From Galeruca laticollis (taxonomy: Eukaryota; Arthropoda; Insecta; Coleoptera; Chrysomelidae), in assembly GCA_963921935.1 (NCBI GenBank), contig OY998178.1:44384951-44448950 (forward strand): a DNA stretch of 64,000 nucleotides, given 5' to 3'. Of this stretch, positions 48,690-61,300 are shown piece after piece; position 1 is the first letter of the stretch, and each line of letters starts with the position of its first letter. The translations under genes were made by a program, and so were the position numbers. Below the pieces are notes generated by a model. It was given only the letters and a program-made list of their open reading frames with translations, had not been told where the DNA came from and made no database searches.

Positions 48690-49300
48690 ACGTCTAGAGT
48701 AAATGTCCAAATAAATCATCATAAGTCGCTAAACAAAAATCAAGTCTATCGTAAAAATTTCGCCGCAAATTTACTAATTGTTTATTTGAAATCTTCGCAC
48801 ATTCTTCAATTATTTTCCGCTTGAGGGAATCAATATTGGGGTTTCTTAATTAATAAACTTTAGATTTCAAATGTTCCTATGAAAAAGTCATTTGGTGCCA
48901 AATCCAGTGATCGAGCTGGCCAATGCATTGGCCCACTATTACCGAAAGCTTTTTTAACTGTAATTTAGTTGCATTGGATGAATGAGCCAGACGTCCATCC
49001 TGCTGAAACCAAATAACATACTCGCCAGCAACACTTTTATTTGCAGGTTCGATATTATTTTCTACTCATTCTAAATATTAGTCTCCATTAACTTTTCCCT
49101 CAATGAAGCTATGACATTAGGACGCAATATCCTAATCCTAGCCTTAAGAACGATATTGGGAACGAATATTGATTCTTAAATGGCGGTTTTCCTGGTGCCA
49201 ATTTCGAAATATTTGCCCCATTAATGCTGAATGTACTTTTATCGGAAACAGATATTCTCAATATAATTTCGATCTCTGTGAACCCGATTCAAAATAGCTT
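48690..49300 (-). pseudogene. Mariner-related DDE transposase (DUF4817-associated type), second copy
   Basis: Reading leftwards: a LRISVSDKSTFSINGANISK block (first catalytic Asp kept, Glu changed), badly broken sequence, then a QQDGRLAHS-type second site in pieces, and MHWPARSLDLAPNDFFIGTF with the third Asp at about 48900. Frames change at least three times and stops are common. It is the same superfamily as the remnant at 22.0-22.7 kb but a different lineage. Termini were not found. Confidence 0.65.
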
Positions 49301-49989
49301 CACACAAAAGCATTCGGTTGAATTTATCTTCTTCAAAAATTTCTTGATGTACCGAAAATGTATACGATTTATATTTGTATTTTTTTTATATTTTGAGGAC
49401 ACTTGTATGGTGAGTAATGCAAAGTAGCGAGTACACTTACATCATTATTTTGTAATTATGTAAATATTTACTAAATGGAAATTTTATTCTTTCTAGAGTC
49501 ACTTGAGACGTGTACATGGCGCAAAGCTTTACTGACATCTATAGATGGCAGTTTTGGTAGGATTTCAATTATTTTCAGTAGTTTAATCTTTCAATTCACT
49601 CTATTGTTCATTTAGTGATACGTTTTTTCTACATGTGACAAGAATATATTCATTAATCGAAAAGATAACTAGTTATTACAAGACCAATATTTAAAAAGGA
49701 AGGGAATCTGAGTTAAATCAGAATAATGGGCTTTTTACTTACGTACGCAAAACAACAATACTCAGAAGTTAATTGGTCAGTACCAAGTTATAAATATGTG
49801 ACAGTTCTATAAAAAAAAGTATATAAAACTAGCATCGTCACATCAGCAGAATAAGGGCAACAATTAGTGCAAATTTAGTGCCAAAAATTGAAATTTTATG
49901 CTCTCATATAGTACTAAAAAATGAGAATTCCGCTAACTTCTAATTAAGCTAGCAGTGTACACCCTCATACGACGTAAGAATTCAATATT

Positions 49990-50420
49990 AGTTCTAGAGC
50001 AAAATACAAAAAATTTAGTGCTCAATGAGTGCTATCGATATGTGATAAGAAATTCAATGAAAAACATTTTTTTTTCAATTTTATTATTAAATCTTCCAGT
50101 ATGACACCTGAGCTTGTTCCTGGGGTGAATACACAGATCTGCATCAGTAATTAATGATTCTAAGGGGTTTGGTATTTAGTGATCAATTAGTGCTGACAGT
50201 AAAATAGCAATAATTTACTTAGAACAATTTTTCAATATTTTTTATTGATCAAAACTGCTACATTGACACTCAGAGCATGTTCCTGGGGTAAAAACACTTA
50301 TTTATATTAGTAATTAATGATTCTTTTGTGTTAGGTATTTAGTGCTCAATTAGTGTTGTGGATATGTGATGAGAGATTTAACGGAAAATATTGTAAAATA
50401 TATTGAAAAGTAAAAGGTAA
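49990..50420 (+). repeat. Left subterminal array, ~160-bp units
   Basis: About 2.5 units with TTAGTGCTCAATTAGTGCT, ATATGTGATAAGAGATTTAA and TGTTCCTGGGGTAAATACAC landmarks. Inverted relative to 56405-57110. Confidence 0.8.
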
Positions 50421-51347
50421 CCAATACTGATAGACAGTGATAATCAAAACGACAATTTTAGTTTTCGTAATTGTTACAGTCGCATAGAATTATAATATAT
50501 ACTATAATAAATACTAGGTTTAAAATGTCAGTTCAATAGGAATAAATACAATTTTTGTTTATGGGCAAATAAAATTTGTTGAATACGCAAATGTCTTATA
50601 TCAATAAAAATTAAATAATAACATCAAATACTGACAAATATTGACTATATTTGGGATGTGTTAGTATCTATAATTGTAATAAAAACGTAACCGTTATTAT
50701 GAATTGGAGAGTGAGTTTATCAATGTATCGTCGGTGATACTGCGATATGTCGTACGTCACAAATACGGCCATTTTACGTTAATGTATCCATTGTAACCAA
50801 AATAAAGTTATATATGTACCTGAAAAACGTTACATGTGAAATTTCAACACGTGCCATTCTTTTTTATAGGTATAAGTATGTTGTAAATATTTTTTAACGA
50901 ATATGGATACTTCAGTATAGCGTATATCAAAATCAAAGTTCTTGGCAATTTATTGAACCGGTTTCAGTGGAGCCCCCTCAGGATTCTGAATGCACAAACC
51001 ATATTAATTAATTCCTAGACGTGTTGTCTGAAGTTGAATCACATATTACTGTTGAACACCTAGTAGGCAACTTTATTTGGAACTTATTTAGAGTAGTTAC
51101 AGTCATTTGCATCGGAAGAACTATTGTGAGCGTCACAGTATTGTTCTTGGAGACTTTTCTTTAAAACGTTCAAAGGACAAAATCTTAAAACTTACAGTCC
51201 TCGTAACGACCAGAAAAACACATGCGTAAAGTTTAAGAGGGGAGATTTCAGTCAAGCAGAATATGATAGTCACATTGCCTAGCAAGAACAAGCACAGAAC
51301 AAGACAGACAAAAAGCTATCTCGTCAGATACGGAAAACGTATGTTGT

Positions 51348-52316
51348 ATTAGTGTTTTTAAATGAAACTCACGGTCTCTAGTTAATTCCACAATGTAATG
51401 AAAGTTATTGAAAATTCTAAAAAAATGACAATTGTTTCGATAAATCAATATCATCGTCAGAATGACAGAAGTAACATTTCATTTTATGCCTACCTGATGT
51501 TTAGTAGTTATTTTTGGCTAGACCAAGAAGTAACCTAACTTGTGATCGGCTTAATATATGTTTATAGAAAAAAGAAGAAGATGTGATATTACAAATATTG
51601 AAGCTTAGATATTATTAGCCCTATGGTGATATCCTGGATATCATTTTTCCAATTAAGATCAGTATAACTGTGCAATGATATAGAAAACCAGGAAAACTAT
51701 ATCTGCTGGTCTTTACAATTATCACTTAAGAAGACAGTTTATTAGTGGAGAACTCCCTAGATTTAACTGTTCATTGACAACTTCATATTGTGGGTTTCTT
51801 AAATATCTTCTAGTTAATATTAATATGAAGTTGTCAATGAACAGTTAAATCTAGGGAGTTCTCCACTAATAAACTGTCTTCTTAAGTGATAATTGTAAAG
51901 ATCAGCAGATATAGTTTTCCTGGTTTTCTATATCATTGCACAGTTATACTGATTTTAATTGGAAAAATGATATACAGGATATCACCATAGAGCTAATAAT
52001 ATCTAAGCTTCAATATTTGTAATATCACATCTTCTTCTTTTTTCTATAAACATATATTAAGCTATTAAGCCAAGAACAAGTTAGGTTACTTCTTGGTCTA
52101 GCAAAAAATAACTACTAAACATCAGGTAGGCATAGAATGAAATGTAACTTCTGTCATTCTGACGATGATATTCATTTATCGAAACAATTGTCATTTTTTT
52201 AGAATTTTCAATAACTCTTATTATATTGTGGAATTGACTAGAGACCGTGAGTTTCATTTAAAAACACTAATATGAGCATATTCCACGAAGTAAGAGTCGA
52301 GACAGTTAATTTAGTT
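51348..52316. mobile_element. PLE inverted-arm element, family 5 copy 3
   Basis: Two full arms of about 460 bp meet near 51812-51825, each with the hammerhead-like motif and a piece of PLE C-terminal coding sequence. A perfect 12-bp duplication AACGTATGTTGT flanks it (51336-51347 and 52317-52328). This is the best-preserved copy, nested inside the candidate composite element. Confidence 0.88.
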
Positions 52317-52949
52317 AACGTATGTTGTGTCTATACTATGGACTTACAAGCCATTTTTCTGTGTCCATATACACAAGCCACCGCCACATAGATACTATAA
52401 ACAAAAACAGAAAGTTCACAACCAAACTTTTTTGAATATTTTAGCCCTGTTGTGTAATCAATATCAGAATTGAAAAAAGGTGTGTGGGTTGTGTGGAAGA
52501 AAAATTATTTTGGAAAATCTAAACCCACAAAATTTTTAATTACCGACAAAAGGCAAGAATTAATACAAAAATTTATACTCGAGGAGTTTAGTGTGTGAAC
52601 CCAAATTTTCCGTTAACTGATTGTAATACACTAAATGAGAGAGAAAAAGATAATTGTAGTTGACCGTTGCCAAAAATTCCAAATTTTGCAGAAATTGTAC
52701 TACCAAAGACTGCAATGAACAAGAATGACCATTGCAACTGTTTTATTTGTTTAACTGGGCGCTTTAAAGGAAAGTAGAAAAGGTCTGAGGTCATGTTCTT
52801 GCACACAAAGTAAAAATTGACTCTAGTACTGATCTTTATGGATCTTCTAATCAAGAAAATCTTCTTTTAACGCAATCGACAGTTCTCAGTCAAGATGCAA
52901 CTGCTAGTTAGAAATTGAATAACTGTTGTGTAGTGTTTTCAAGAAACCG

Positions 52950-54184
52950 GTAAAGGGATAAATCATCCATGCACAGTGAATGTCACTCCATTAAATGTTG
53001 AACAATTCTTAAAGCAACAACAGCAAGAGTTTTGTCAAAAATAATAATCAGCCAAATATTCACCTGAATTTGACTACTCGTGGTCCAACAGCCATCGAAA
53101 AATCAAAACAGATGTCGTATTTCCTACGGACCGTTTAGACAATTATCAAATACATTCTGGTGCATTATCATCCCAAATGAAAAAGTTAACAAATTTCTTG
53201 AGATGTCTTGCTGGTAAAAAATTCGTTCCAGTTCATTACACGAATCACGTAAGCAAAGTATTGACAATTTTGGCATCGTGTTATAAAGATGATATACTTG
53301 AGTTTGAAGCGATAGGCAAAATCAAGAAAAAGAGGAGACCTATTGTTAGGGCCGATGCAGAAGAATTATTATTAGCAGTTTTAAAAGAACGGAATCAAAT
53401 TGGTACACTTACGGTGAAAGTAATGGCAGATGGTAGGCAAGGATTTTTTTAAATTGGTTTGACTGATCTACTAAAAAATTATTTACCCGACTTGGATCGG
53501 GGGTTAGAAGAATTAGAAGAAATAGAAGCGAATAACCTATTTCTGTAAGAACAAGAGGAGGTGAGCAAATGACACCTTTATTCAAACGGAGGATCGTTAG
53601 GAAAAAAAGGGGAAATTGACTGGCGTTAATCGACTTATTATACTCTGTATTGTATTGATGATAAGTATGTTCTCAAAAAGTATATTATTTCTGAATTGCA
53701 CCATCTTTTTTGGGGCGGTCTGGTACCACTTCTGGTACAAGACAAAGACTTGATTTGGACCAAAAAATTAAAAGTGATACCAAAAAATTATCAAGGAAAA
53801 TCTTAGAGGGAAACGCGTGCTTTTAAAAGTGATGCGCTTCTTAACCTTGAAATTATAGAAAATGTTGGGCTACTTCGTCTAACTTTTTTCATTTCCTCCT
53901 TTAAAAATATGAACAAAGTAGTGGAAAAGTGTTTCGCGACTGGAAAGGTTGAGTTAGGATATGATAAAGATATCGAAATGTTATCAAAATTCTTAATGCA
54001 ACTTATGTATCTGAAAATTCATGTTCTTTTGAATCATCTCCAAGATGGTATTGAATTTCTCAAAAATGATGGACTTGGTCTAGGGTCTGAGCAGGCTGTT
54101 GAAGCAGTACATAGAAAATTCATGAAGTATTGGAATAGATACAAGATAAATCCTATAACCATTAACACATCATCATATTCTTAA
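52950..54184 (+). pseudogene. Uncharacterised transposon-associated protein, broken
   Basis: Open pieces at 53177-53452 (KFVPVHYTNHVSKVLTILAS; RRPIVRADAEELLLAVLKER; VMADGRQGFF) and 53909-54184 (MNKVVEKCFATGKVELGYD; LKIHVLLNHLQDGIEFL; GLGLGSEQAVEAVHRKFMKY) are joined by frame-shifted sequence with recognisable fragments (KLTGVNRLIILCIV, PKNYQGKILEGNACF). I know this arrangement (xGLGxxSEQAxEAVHxxFxxxWxRYK near the C-terminus) from multicopy proteins in insect and cnidarian genomes, but I cannot state their function. Several stops interrupt it. Confidence 0.5.
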
Positions 54185-54584
54185 CACAACATTTTAAAAT
54201 TGTACTACAATATACATACTACAAACTATTTTAGATGCATTAAAGTAGTTTTTTCTACAACTACTATGCAAAACACGCTTTTCTACACAAATTTTTATGC
54301 GCAAAGCAAGCCTTTCCTTAATTAGTTTGATATCCGTTAGAAAAGTAATAATGTAGAGTGTGGGAAAAGTACACGTTATGGTACTTTTCCGCACGGAAAT
54401 GTCACTTTGCCCACGGAAATGTCAATGTCAATTTTTTTTGACAATACTTTATAGTGGATTTCTGGGTGTTCAAATTTTAAATTTAAACTAAAAATTCTGT
54501 AAGTAAACTATTTTTTAGATTATGTATTTCAGTTTATTGATTATAGATTATGAACAAATTCATTTATTACCCATTATTTTAGAA

Positions 54585-55941
54585 ACTATGAACCGAGATC
54601 ATAATTTATCTTTCGAGTTGTCGAAAAGGCTCACAATGCAATCGAAAATTTGTTACCTGGAGTTTCAAAAAACGAATATCAAAAACAATACAGCAAATTT
54701 ATGAACTGGAGGGAAATAAACAATATTAAATCATTCTCAGAAAATGTTTTGTTGACTTATTTTCAAGAAATTTCTGCAAACTTTAAACCGTCTACACTGT
54801 GGTCTATATATTCAGTGATAAGAAGCCTCATAAGTATCAAACATAACATAGATATTTCAAAGTATACAAAGCATATTTAAAAAAGCAAAACGAAAAAGCT
54901 GTGACAAAAAAAATCCCTTACATAGACATCTGCTGAAATCCATAAATTTTTAGAAGAAGCGCCAGACAATATCTATCTTCTCGTCAAAGTAAGTCATAAC
55001 TTTTAAGATTATATTTAGTTAATCAATCTATTATTATTTAGTAACCAATGTACTTCATAATATAGAAAAATCGAAATTAAAAACTTAAAATGAAATAAAG
55101 CAGCGGAAAGACCTAAATACAGTATTTCATAATTGTTGCCGCGATAGCTTAGTGGAAAACACATCAGCATTATAAAGGAGAGGCCCGGGTTCAAATACTG
55201 TCGACTTTTTTATATATTTGCCATTTATTTAATCTTTTCACTTTAATTTTGGAACTAAATTAAAATTTCAATTTCAATCACAAATTTACTTGTAGGTTGT
55301 CATGGCTTTTGGATTAGCCGGAGCATGTCGAAGGGAAGAATTATGGAAATCAACTATTGATAACGTAAAAGATTTACAAGAAGCATTATTGGTTACTGTT
55401 CCAATAACTAAGACAAAAATACCACGTACATTTACTGTACTATGATTTAGACAAAAAATATGCAGGTCTGCGTCCACAAAATACAAATGAGAAGAGGTTA
55501 TTTCTTTATTACCAACACGGAAAATGTACGCGGCAAGTAGTGGGCATAAATAAATTCGGAAATATGCCTAAACAAATTGCAGAATATTTAAAATTACCTA
55601 ACTCTAAATTGTACACGGGTCATTGTTTTAGACGATCTTCAGCTACAATTTCAGCAAACTCTGGCGGAGACTTATTAACATTGAAGCGACATGGTGGATG
55701 GCGCTCAAATACAGTGGGGGAAGAATATATTGACGACTCGATATCAAACAAAATTGATATTGCCAACAAAATTGAAAAATCTATTATGCCTGGGGCTTCG
55801 ACTTCATATAATATTATTCCTAATGAAAAACAAGCATCAGCATCTTCGTTGACAAACATTAACGATAACTTATCATCAAAAATAGATAATATACCAGGCA
55901 TAACAACTCGAAATTGTTCCAATTTTACTATCAACTTTTAA
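54585..55941 (+). pseudogene. Tyrosine recombinase (Crypton-like or related), two exons, broken
   Basis: Exon A (to 54988) holds the SAM-like N-terminal domain: YQKQYSKFMNWREINNIKSF, ENVLLTYFQEIS and PSTLWSIYSVIRSLISI; a frame shift and stops lie near 54880-54920. Donor AAA|GTAAGT at 54989; acceptor TTGTAG ends at 55295. Exon B starts VVMAFGLAGACRREEL (catalytic Arg), breaks near 55440, and resumes to YTGHCFRRSSATIS (HxxR), LTLKRHGGWRSNT (H/W) and GEEYIDDS (nucleophile Tyr). All catalytic positions are present, but the frame is not continuous. Ends in a Ser/Asn-rich tail to 55941. Family placement beyond tyrosine recombinase is uncertain. Confidence 0.75.
55136..55210 (+). other. tRNA-like Pol III unit inside the recombinase intron
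   Basis: ATAGCTTAGTGG resembles an A-box, GGGTTCAAATACT a B-box 40 bases later, and a run of six T follows at 55205-55210 as a terminator. The arms do not fold into a clean cloverleaf, so a tRNA pseudogene or SINE head is more likely than a tRNA gene. Confidence 0.45.
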
Positions 55942-56404
55942 CTAATTTGTGTTCATTTCTTAAATTCGTTCTGTTTAAGTTAAATAAAATACATATATAA
56001 GTTACTTTTTTCTTTAATTAATAAACGTAGTTGTAGAAAAAATATTGTGTAAAACTCGTACGCAAAGCACTTTTACCAATCACTGGATTTGCGTGCCACA
56101 AACTTCTGCGCTCGTGGGAAAAGTAACGCTTTGCGCACTTGTTGTACAAACTACTATTCGCTTTTATCTGATGATGTACTAATGGTTTAATTAGTGATTT
56201 TATATTTCGGGCATCACAATTTCTACTACAAATATAAAAATGTTACTACAAACTACAATACAAAACTAAACCCCAAACCCCGTAAAATTATTAATTACTA
56301 ATGCAGACCTGTGTATTCACACCCGGATCTTACTACCAACACTTTCTATCATAAAATAATATATTTTAATAAATTTCTGCTCTGTTATGGACTCATTTTT
56401 TCTG

Positions 56405-57110
56405 TTAAATCTCTTATCACATATCGCCAGCAATAATTGAGCCCTAAATATTTAACACCATAGAATCATTCATTACTAATGTAAATATGTGTATTTATCC
56501 CAGGAACATGCTCAAAGTGTCAATATAGCAGATTTCATCATTAACCAAAATTGAAAAATTGTTCCAAGTAAATTATTGCTATTTTACGTTCAGCTCTAAT
56601 TGAGCACTAAATACCAAACCCCATAGAATCATTAATTATTGATACAAATCTGTCTTTTCACTCCAGGAACAAGTTCAGAGTGTCATACTAGAAGTGTTGA
56701 TAATAAAAATTGGAAAAAAATATTCCATCCAATCTCTTATCACATATCGCTAGCACTAATTGAGCACTAAATACCGAACGCCATAGAATGATTCATTATT
56801 AATGTAAATATGTGTATTTACCCCAGGAACATGTTCAAAGTGTTATACTAGAAGTTTTGATAATAAAAATTGAAAAAACTTTCCCGTTAAATCTCTTATC
56901 ACATATCGCTAGCACTAATTGAGCACTAAATACCTAACAACATAGAATAATTATTAATTACTGATGCAGATCTGTGTATTCACCCCAGGAACATGCTCAG
57001 AGTTTCATACTAGTAGTTTTGATAATAAACATAGAAAAAAAATTTTCGTTGATTTCTTATCACATATCGCCAGCACTAAATGACAACTCATTGTTGCCCC
57101 TATTCCCAAC
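56405..57110 (-). repeat. Right subterminal array, ~160-bp units
   Basis: CTTATCACATATCGC marks units at 56413, 56736, 56895 and 57056, with a degenerate one near 56574. Spacing is about 160. Each unit has GCACTAATTGAGCACTAAAT, CATAGAAT and CCCCAGGAACATG. Inverted copies form the left array. Confidence 0.85.
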
Positions 57111-57143
57111 CGATTCTGCTGATGTAACCATGCTAGATTTATA

Positions 57144-58742
57144 GACGTTAGAAAAAATGAGGTGGTACAAATAAATTTTAAATATCTCAAAAACAATACA
57201 TTTGAAAATAAAAGCTTTCGAATATCGAACGTGAAATTTTTACGACTATATCTAGAAAAAATTACAGATTTACTGGAAGAAATGTTTTTTTTTAATTCCT
57301 GCTCACTTATTACACCCACTGTTATTAAGTAAAATATTTTTACGTTCTGAACGTCGTGTTACAATTTGACTTATAACTTATCATAAACTATTAAATATAA
57401 GATACAAAACTGACGATCACTACGTCAATTCCATTAATGAAGGCTATTTTTCATTCATACCTTCAAGTGGAAAATTTGTGAGCATAGACTACTACTCGTA
57501 AAACGTCAAATACGGTAGGCATAACACGTTATTGAAATTTCACACTTCAACCTGAAAATCATCTCATACAACATAAATCGTTCTTTATCCAATTATAAAT
57601 TAAAATATCAAGTAATATTCTCAAAATAAACAAATTTTCAAATAATTTTTATGTTGAGGCTTTATTATTGAGTATCAAATATGTTTTCATATTTTTAAAA
57701 TAAAACATCCGAAGAATCACTAGTAACAGTTTTATACCAAACGACGATCAAAATTAGATATATATTCCCGAAAGATATCGTTAGAATCTGAAACCTTTCA
57801 TCATTTATTGTCATCACTTCCAATTGGTCGATTGTTACCATTAGTTTAAATTTAGAGAGTGATGATACTGACAATAAATTATTTAATTTTTTTCCTCCAA
57901 ATTCAATCAACATAGATGGACCATATTCTTCTTTAGTGAGGTTGAAATAGTATTGATTTTTGAAAATAACCGAAAGATATTTTGACAAAGTAAAATAAAA
58001 AAATTTAAAACCAAACTACAACCCTCTATATAGAACCTCTCGAACTCAACCGTCGAAGCCCCTATTTCCAGAATTTAGCATAAATCTTCGCGCTACCAAA
58101 ATTTGCATGCATGATGGATTCGCGCATCGCTTCCTAGCAGTTATTATTCCATCTAGTATAAGTTATTGCTATAGCCGTTCAAAATTTTTACGAATACTAT
58201 TCACCGCGCCATGTACACTTGGCGACCCGCCGCATTAATCTCGGTTAGATGTGCATTAAACAAATCGCGATGGCTGTAACTTCGAGACGATGACATTAAT
58301 CACACTTGTCACCGAAATTAGAAGATCAGAAGTGGAATAGATTTTGGTTTTGCAGCGAGCGAATTCGATATACGACAAATATTATTATGTTTATGTCAAA
58401 ATCATATGATTTATATTTATTTAAACTTTTTTCTGATGTTATAAGATATCATCGGATTTCTGCCGTTAATAAAGAGGATCTGCGTTCCCAACAGATGTAG
58501 GTTGGGAGCGTTATTCTAATCTCCTTTTTGAGCTCCTATTTAAAGATGACTTTGTTATCAAGGATTTAAGTGTGTTGAGGATATCAGATAGTGGAAGAGG
58601 GTGCTGGTTGGTAACCGACAGCGAATTGTATACAGTTTGTCCAATCTGTCGGTGACGATCTTTAGCGTGAGCTGTTGAGCTATACACAAATATTTATAAT
58701 TATTATAGTGATAGACAGTAGTTTGTGTGCAAATTTTATCGA
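57144..58742. other. No recognised gene; compact unique block at 58.05-58.3 kb
   Basis: AT-rich except for 58050-58310, where base composition is balanced and nonrepetitive (GCATGCATGATGGATTCGCG, GGCGACCCGCCGCATTAATC). That block might be conserved noncoding DNA, but this cannot be judged from one sequence. Confidence 0.4.
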
Positions 58743-59300
58743 GAAAATGAATATACTTTTTGATTTATTAAACTCAAGTAATTTTGAGAATAGCCAGGCT
58801 TTCATGGAAACCAACAAATAGTTGCTAATTCTTGGAAAGGCTCTCATGGTGTTTGATAATCTGAAGAGTTGTTGATTTTATAGGTAAAAACAAAACCAGT
58901 ACAATGAAATTTATCTACAGTTGGAAGTTTTAGAGAATTGTGGCAAATGTTGAGAATAAAACAATATAAATATTTATTATCTCGTAATTTAAATGAAAAC
59001 TGCCTTGATATTATATCGACAAAATGAATACACTTTTTGATTTATCAAGTAATTTTGAGAATATCCAGGCTTTCATGGGAACCAAAGAATAGTTGCAAAT
59101 TTATTGGAAGAGGCTCTCTTGATGTTTGATAATCTGAAAAGTTGTTGAATTTGTAGGTAAAACCAAAACCAGTACAATGAAATTTAACTTCAGTTGGAAG
59201 TTAACGTTCAACGCACTTAGTGAATTGTGGCAAATGTTGAGAATAAAACAATATAAATATTACTTTTTTCTCGTAATTCAAATAAGGACTGCGTTGAACT
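58743..59300 (+). repeat. Two-copy tandem repeat, ~270 bp
   Basis: AAAATGAATA(T/C)ACTTTTTGATTTAT starts copies near 58746 and 59023. Both continue through CCAGGCTTTCATGG, GTTTGATAATCTGAA and GTACAATGAAATTTA to AAAACAATATAAATATT. Copies differ by small indels. Confidence 0.8.
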
Positions 59301-59483
59301 TTTTTTTAGCCTGATAAAGGAACTGCTCGGGGAATGCAAAAAATCCTACACCAATTCTGTTCTATAGACCATTCAAGAAACTGTTTTCTTTAAAATATTT
59401 TGATCAAGTAGTAGCATCAACTCCTGTTGTAAATAAAACGTGTATAGCCAATTAAAGTTTTCTGATTATAAAAATATTAAAAT

Positions 59484-59595
59484 TGCTGAGGGAAATGACT
59501 TAGTTTATGTTACTGGATATCACCTAATAAAATATCTTCCACAACATTCTTGTGAAATTTGTGAACGTTTTGCAAATTTCTCAGAGTTAATAAAT
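59484..59595 (+). pseudogene. Possible P-element-type transposase fragment
   Basis: A short frame reads AEGNDLVYVTGYHLIKYLPQ, then HSCEICERF. The pattern YVxGYxxxK...CxxC occurs near the C-terminus of P-element-like and some other DDE transposases. Only 36 codons, so this is tentative. Confidence 0.3.
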
Positions 59596-59732
59596 TAAGA
59601 AACCATATTTTGAAAACTTGAAGCATATGAAACAACAAAAACATCGTTTAGGGGTCTAACAGCTCCACCTAAAGACATCGTTTAACACCTTATTCAATTA
59701 GAAAATATCCTTATTCAAAATTTTTATTTTAT

Positions 59733-60880
59733 TTAAGAATTGAATACGTCCCAGGCTGTTTAAATGTTGTAGCGGACATGCTGTCCCAAGTATGGCGGAA
59801 GCCACTGAGACCTGGTATCGGTAGATATGCCCAGATAGCCAGTTAGCGAAATACACAAGCTGCAACTGGAAGATAAAGATCATATTAAAAGCATTACCTC
59901 TTTCGAGAGCATATCAAAGAATAACCTTGACCTCAAGAGATGGCTAGAGAGAGGTTATGTGATGAATAATGGAATACTGTACAGATATGTTTCTGAAGTC
60001 GATGAAGAAGAGGCTCAATAGGTTGTACCCAAAAAGCAAATCCCGTCCATTTTAGCCGAATATCATTACTCAGAACTCGCAGATCATTATGGTACTGAAC
60101 GGACTTATCGAAGAATTGCTAAACGATATTATTGACCAGGAAAGCGAACAACTATTGCAAAGTATATGTCAAACTGTATAAGTGTAAGCGCTACAAAGCA
60201 AATAACTTAAAACCAGCTGGACAATTGCAGACACCTGTTCAGTCGAGAAGGTTCGAAACCCTATCAATTGATATTTTTGGTCCATTACCGGAGCCTGTGG
60301 ATGGTTACAAATAGGTTTTCATAGTAGAGGATACTGTCAGTAGGTGGGTTAAGATATGGAACTCCTAGAAGAGTTATTAGTGATAATGGTGCGCAGTTCG
60401 TAAGTGAAGTGATGCAACAAGTAGTCCATGTCTTAGGCTTCAAGCAAACTCTCACCCCTGTGTATCAACCCGCCGCTAACCCATTCGAACGAAAAAACCG
60501 TGATCTCAAGTGCCATTTCTCAATTTTGACAAAAAAGGATCATACCCAGTGGAAAGACTAATTACCAGCGGTAAGTTTTTCAATGAATTCAGTGCAGTCA
60601 CAATCAACCGGCGTTAGTGCTGCTTACCTTATGTTCGGACACGAATTAACAACGCAAGATGATGCTATCGCGACCCTCGATCTATCCTGGATTATGACAA
60701 TTTTCCCCCGAAATCTCACCTTATCTACAGGCTTTAACAACAAGCTTAAGTGTAGCCCGCGAAAATCACGAGATGTTCCAGTGCCGTTACGACCAAACCG
60801 AAAGAGAGGTCGACCACGCAAGAATCCTATGGATACATCAGAGAATCTGAGATGTCTCCTACAGTTCCAATTGTCTTAGC
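59733..60880 (+). pseudogene. Ty3/gypsy Pol: end of RNase H and integrase, broken
   Basis: IEYVPGCLNVVADMLSQ is the end of RNase H. The integrase zinc region reads YHYSELADHYGTERTYRRIA, then C-K-C spacing (CKRYKANNLKP). Core domain: SIDIFGPLPEP (first Asp), ISDNGAQF (second Asp) and NPFERKNRDLK (Glu). About 30-35 residues between the first and second Asp are missing, and several stops and frameshifts occur. The C-terminal part has FGHEL followed by a basic KRGRPRK, an AT-hook core. Integrase joins the cDNA to the chromosome. No matching gag or RT lies upstream. Confidence 0.75.
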
Positions 60881-61300
60881 GACCCCTGTTCCGGAAGATA
60901 AGCCGCAAGAGGATACCTCAGGGGAGGCTCAGATCCCGCTCGTAGGTCCTCCGAAGAAAATAATCACAACCCAAAAATTGCTCTTGTTGTTTAACGTCCT
61001 CCATCTTCCCTGCTCCTCTCGAGACGATTCGTGAAGCAGAGTGGTATAATTGTAACAAGACGTGCAATGTTGTTTTTCTACCCAGTAGGGTCCTCCGGCA
61101 GCTATAGGAAATAGTCGGCGAGGCATCTGACAGTCGAAGATAAAAAGCAGACATTATTCAACGTTAATTATATTATTTCTTTAGTTTAAAGTGTTCAGTA
61201 TAAATATGTGTGTAAGACAACCCACAATTCACTCGACTCCTCCTCTGGTCGGCAAAAGTATCCCGGTGCTAAACATCTTCGCATCAAATTATGTAATTTG
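60881..61300 (+). other. Possible 3' end of the gypsy remnant
   Basis: After the integrase tail the sequence holds a second degraded basic block and then AT-rich DNA. LTR borders could not be identified. Confidence 0.3.

Larger units (their letters stand above)
49822..57143. mobile_element. Candidate ~7.3-kb element with terminal inverted repeats and inverted subterminal arrays
   Basis: The left end CTAGCATCGTCACATCAGCA is matched in inverted form on the right (CTAGCATGGTTACATCAGCA, 57136-57117), followed on both sides by GGGCAACAAT and then copies of a ~160-bp repeat in opposite orientation (49990-50420 and 56405-57110). Between lie PLE copy 3, an uncharacterised protein pseudogene and a tyrosine-recombinase pseudogene. 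I found no clear target duplication, so whether this moved as one unit, and which gene would have mobilised it, is inference. Confidence 0.5.

Noticed and set aside
52588..52854. 88-codon minus-strand frame
   Set aside because: No family motif; it lies in degraded sequence just ahead of the plus-strand pseudogene.
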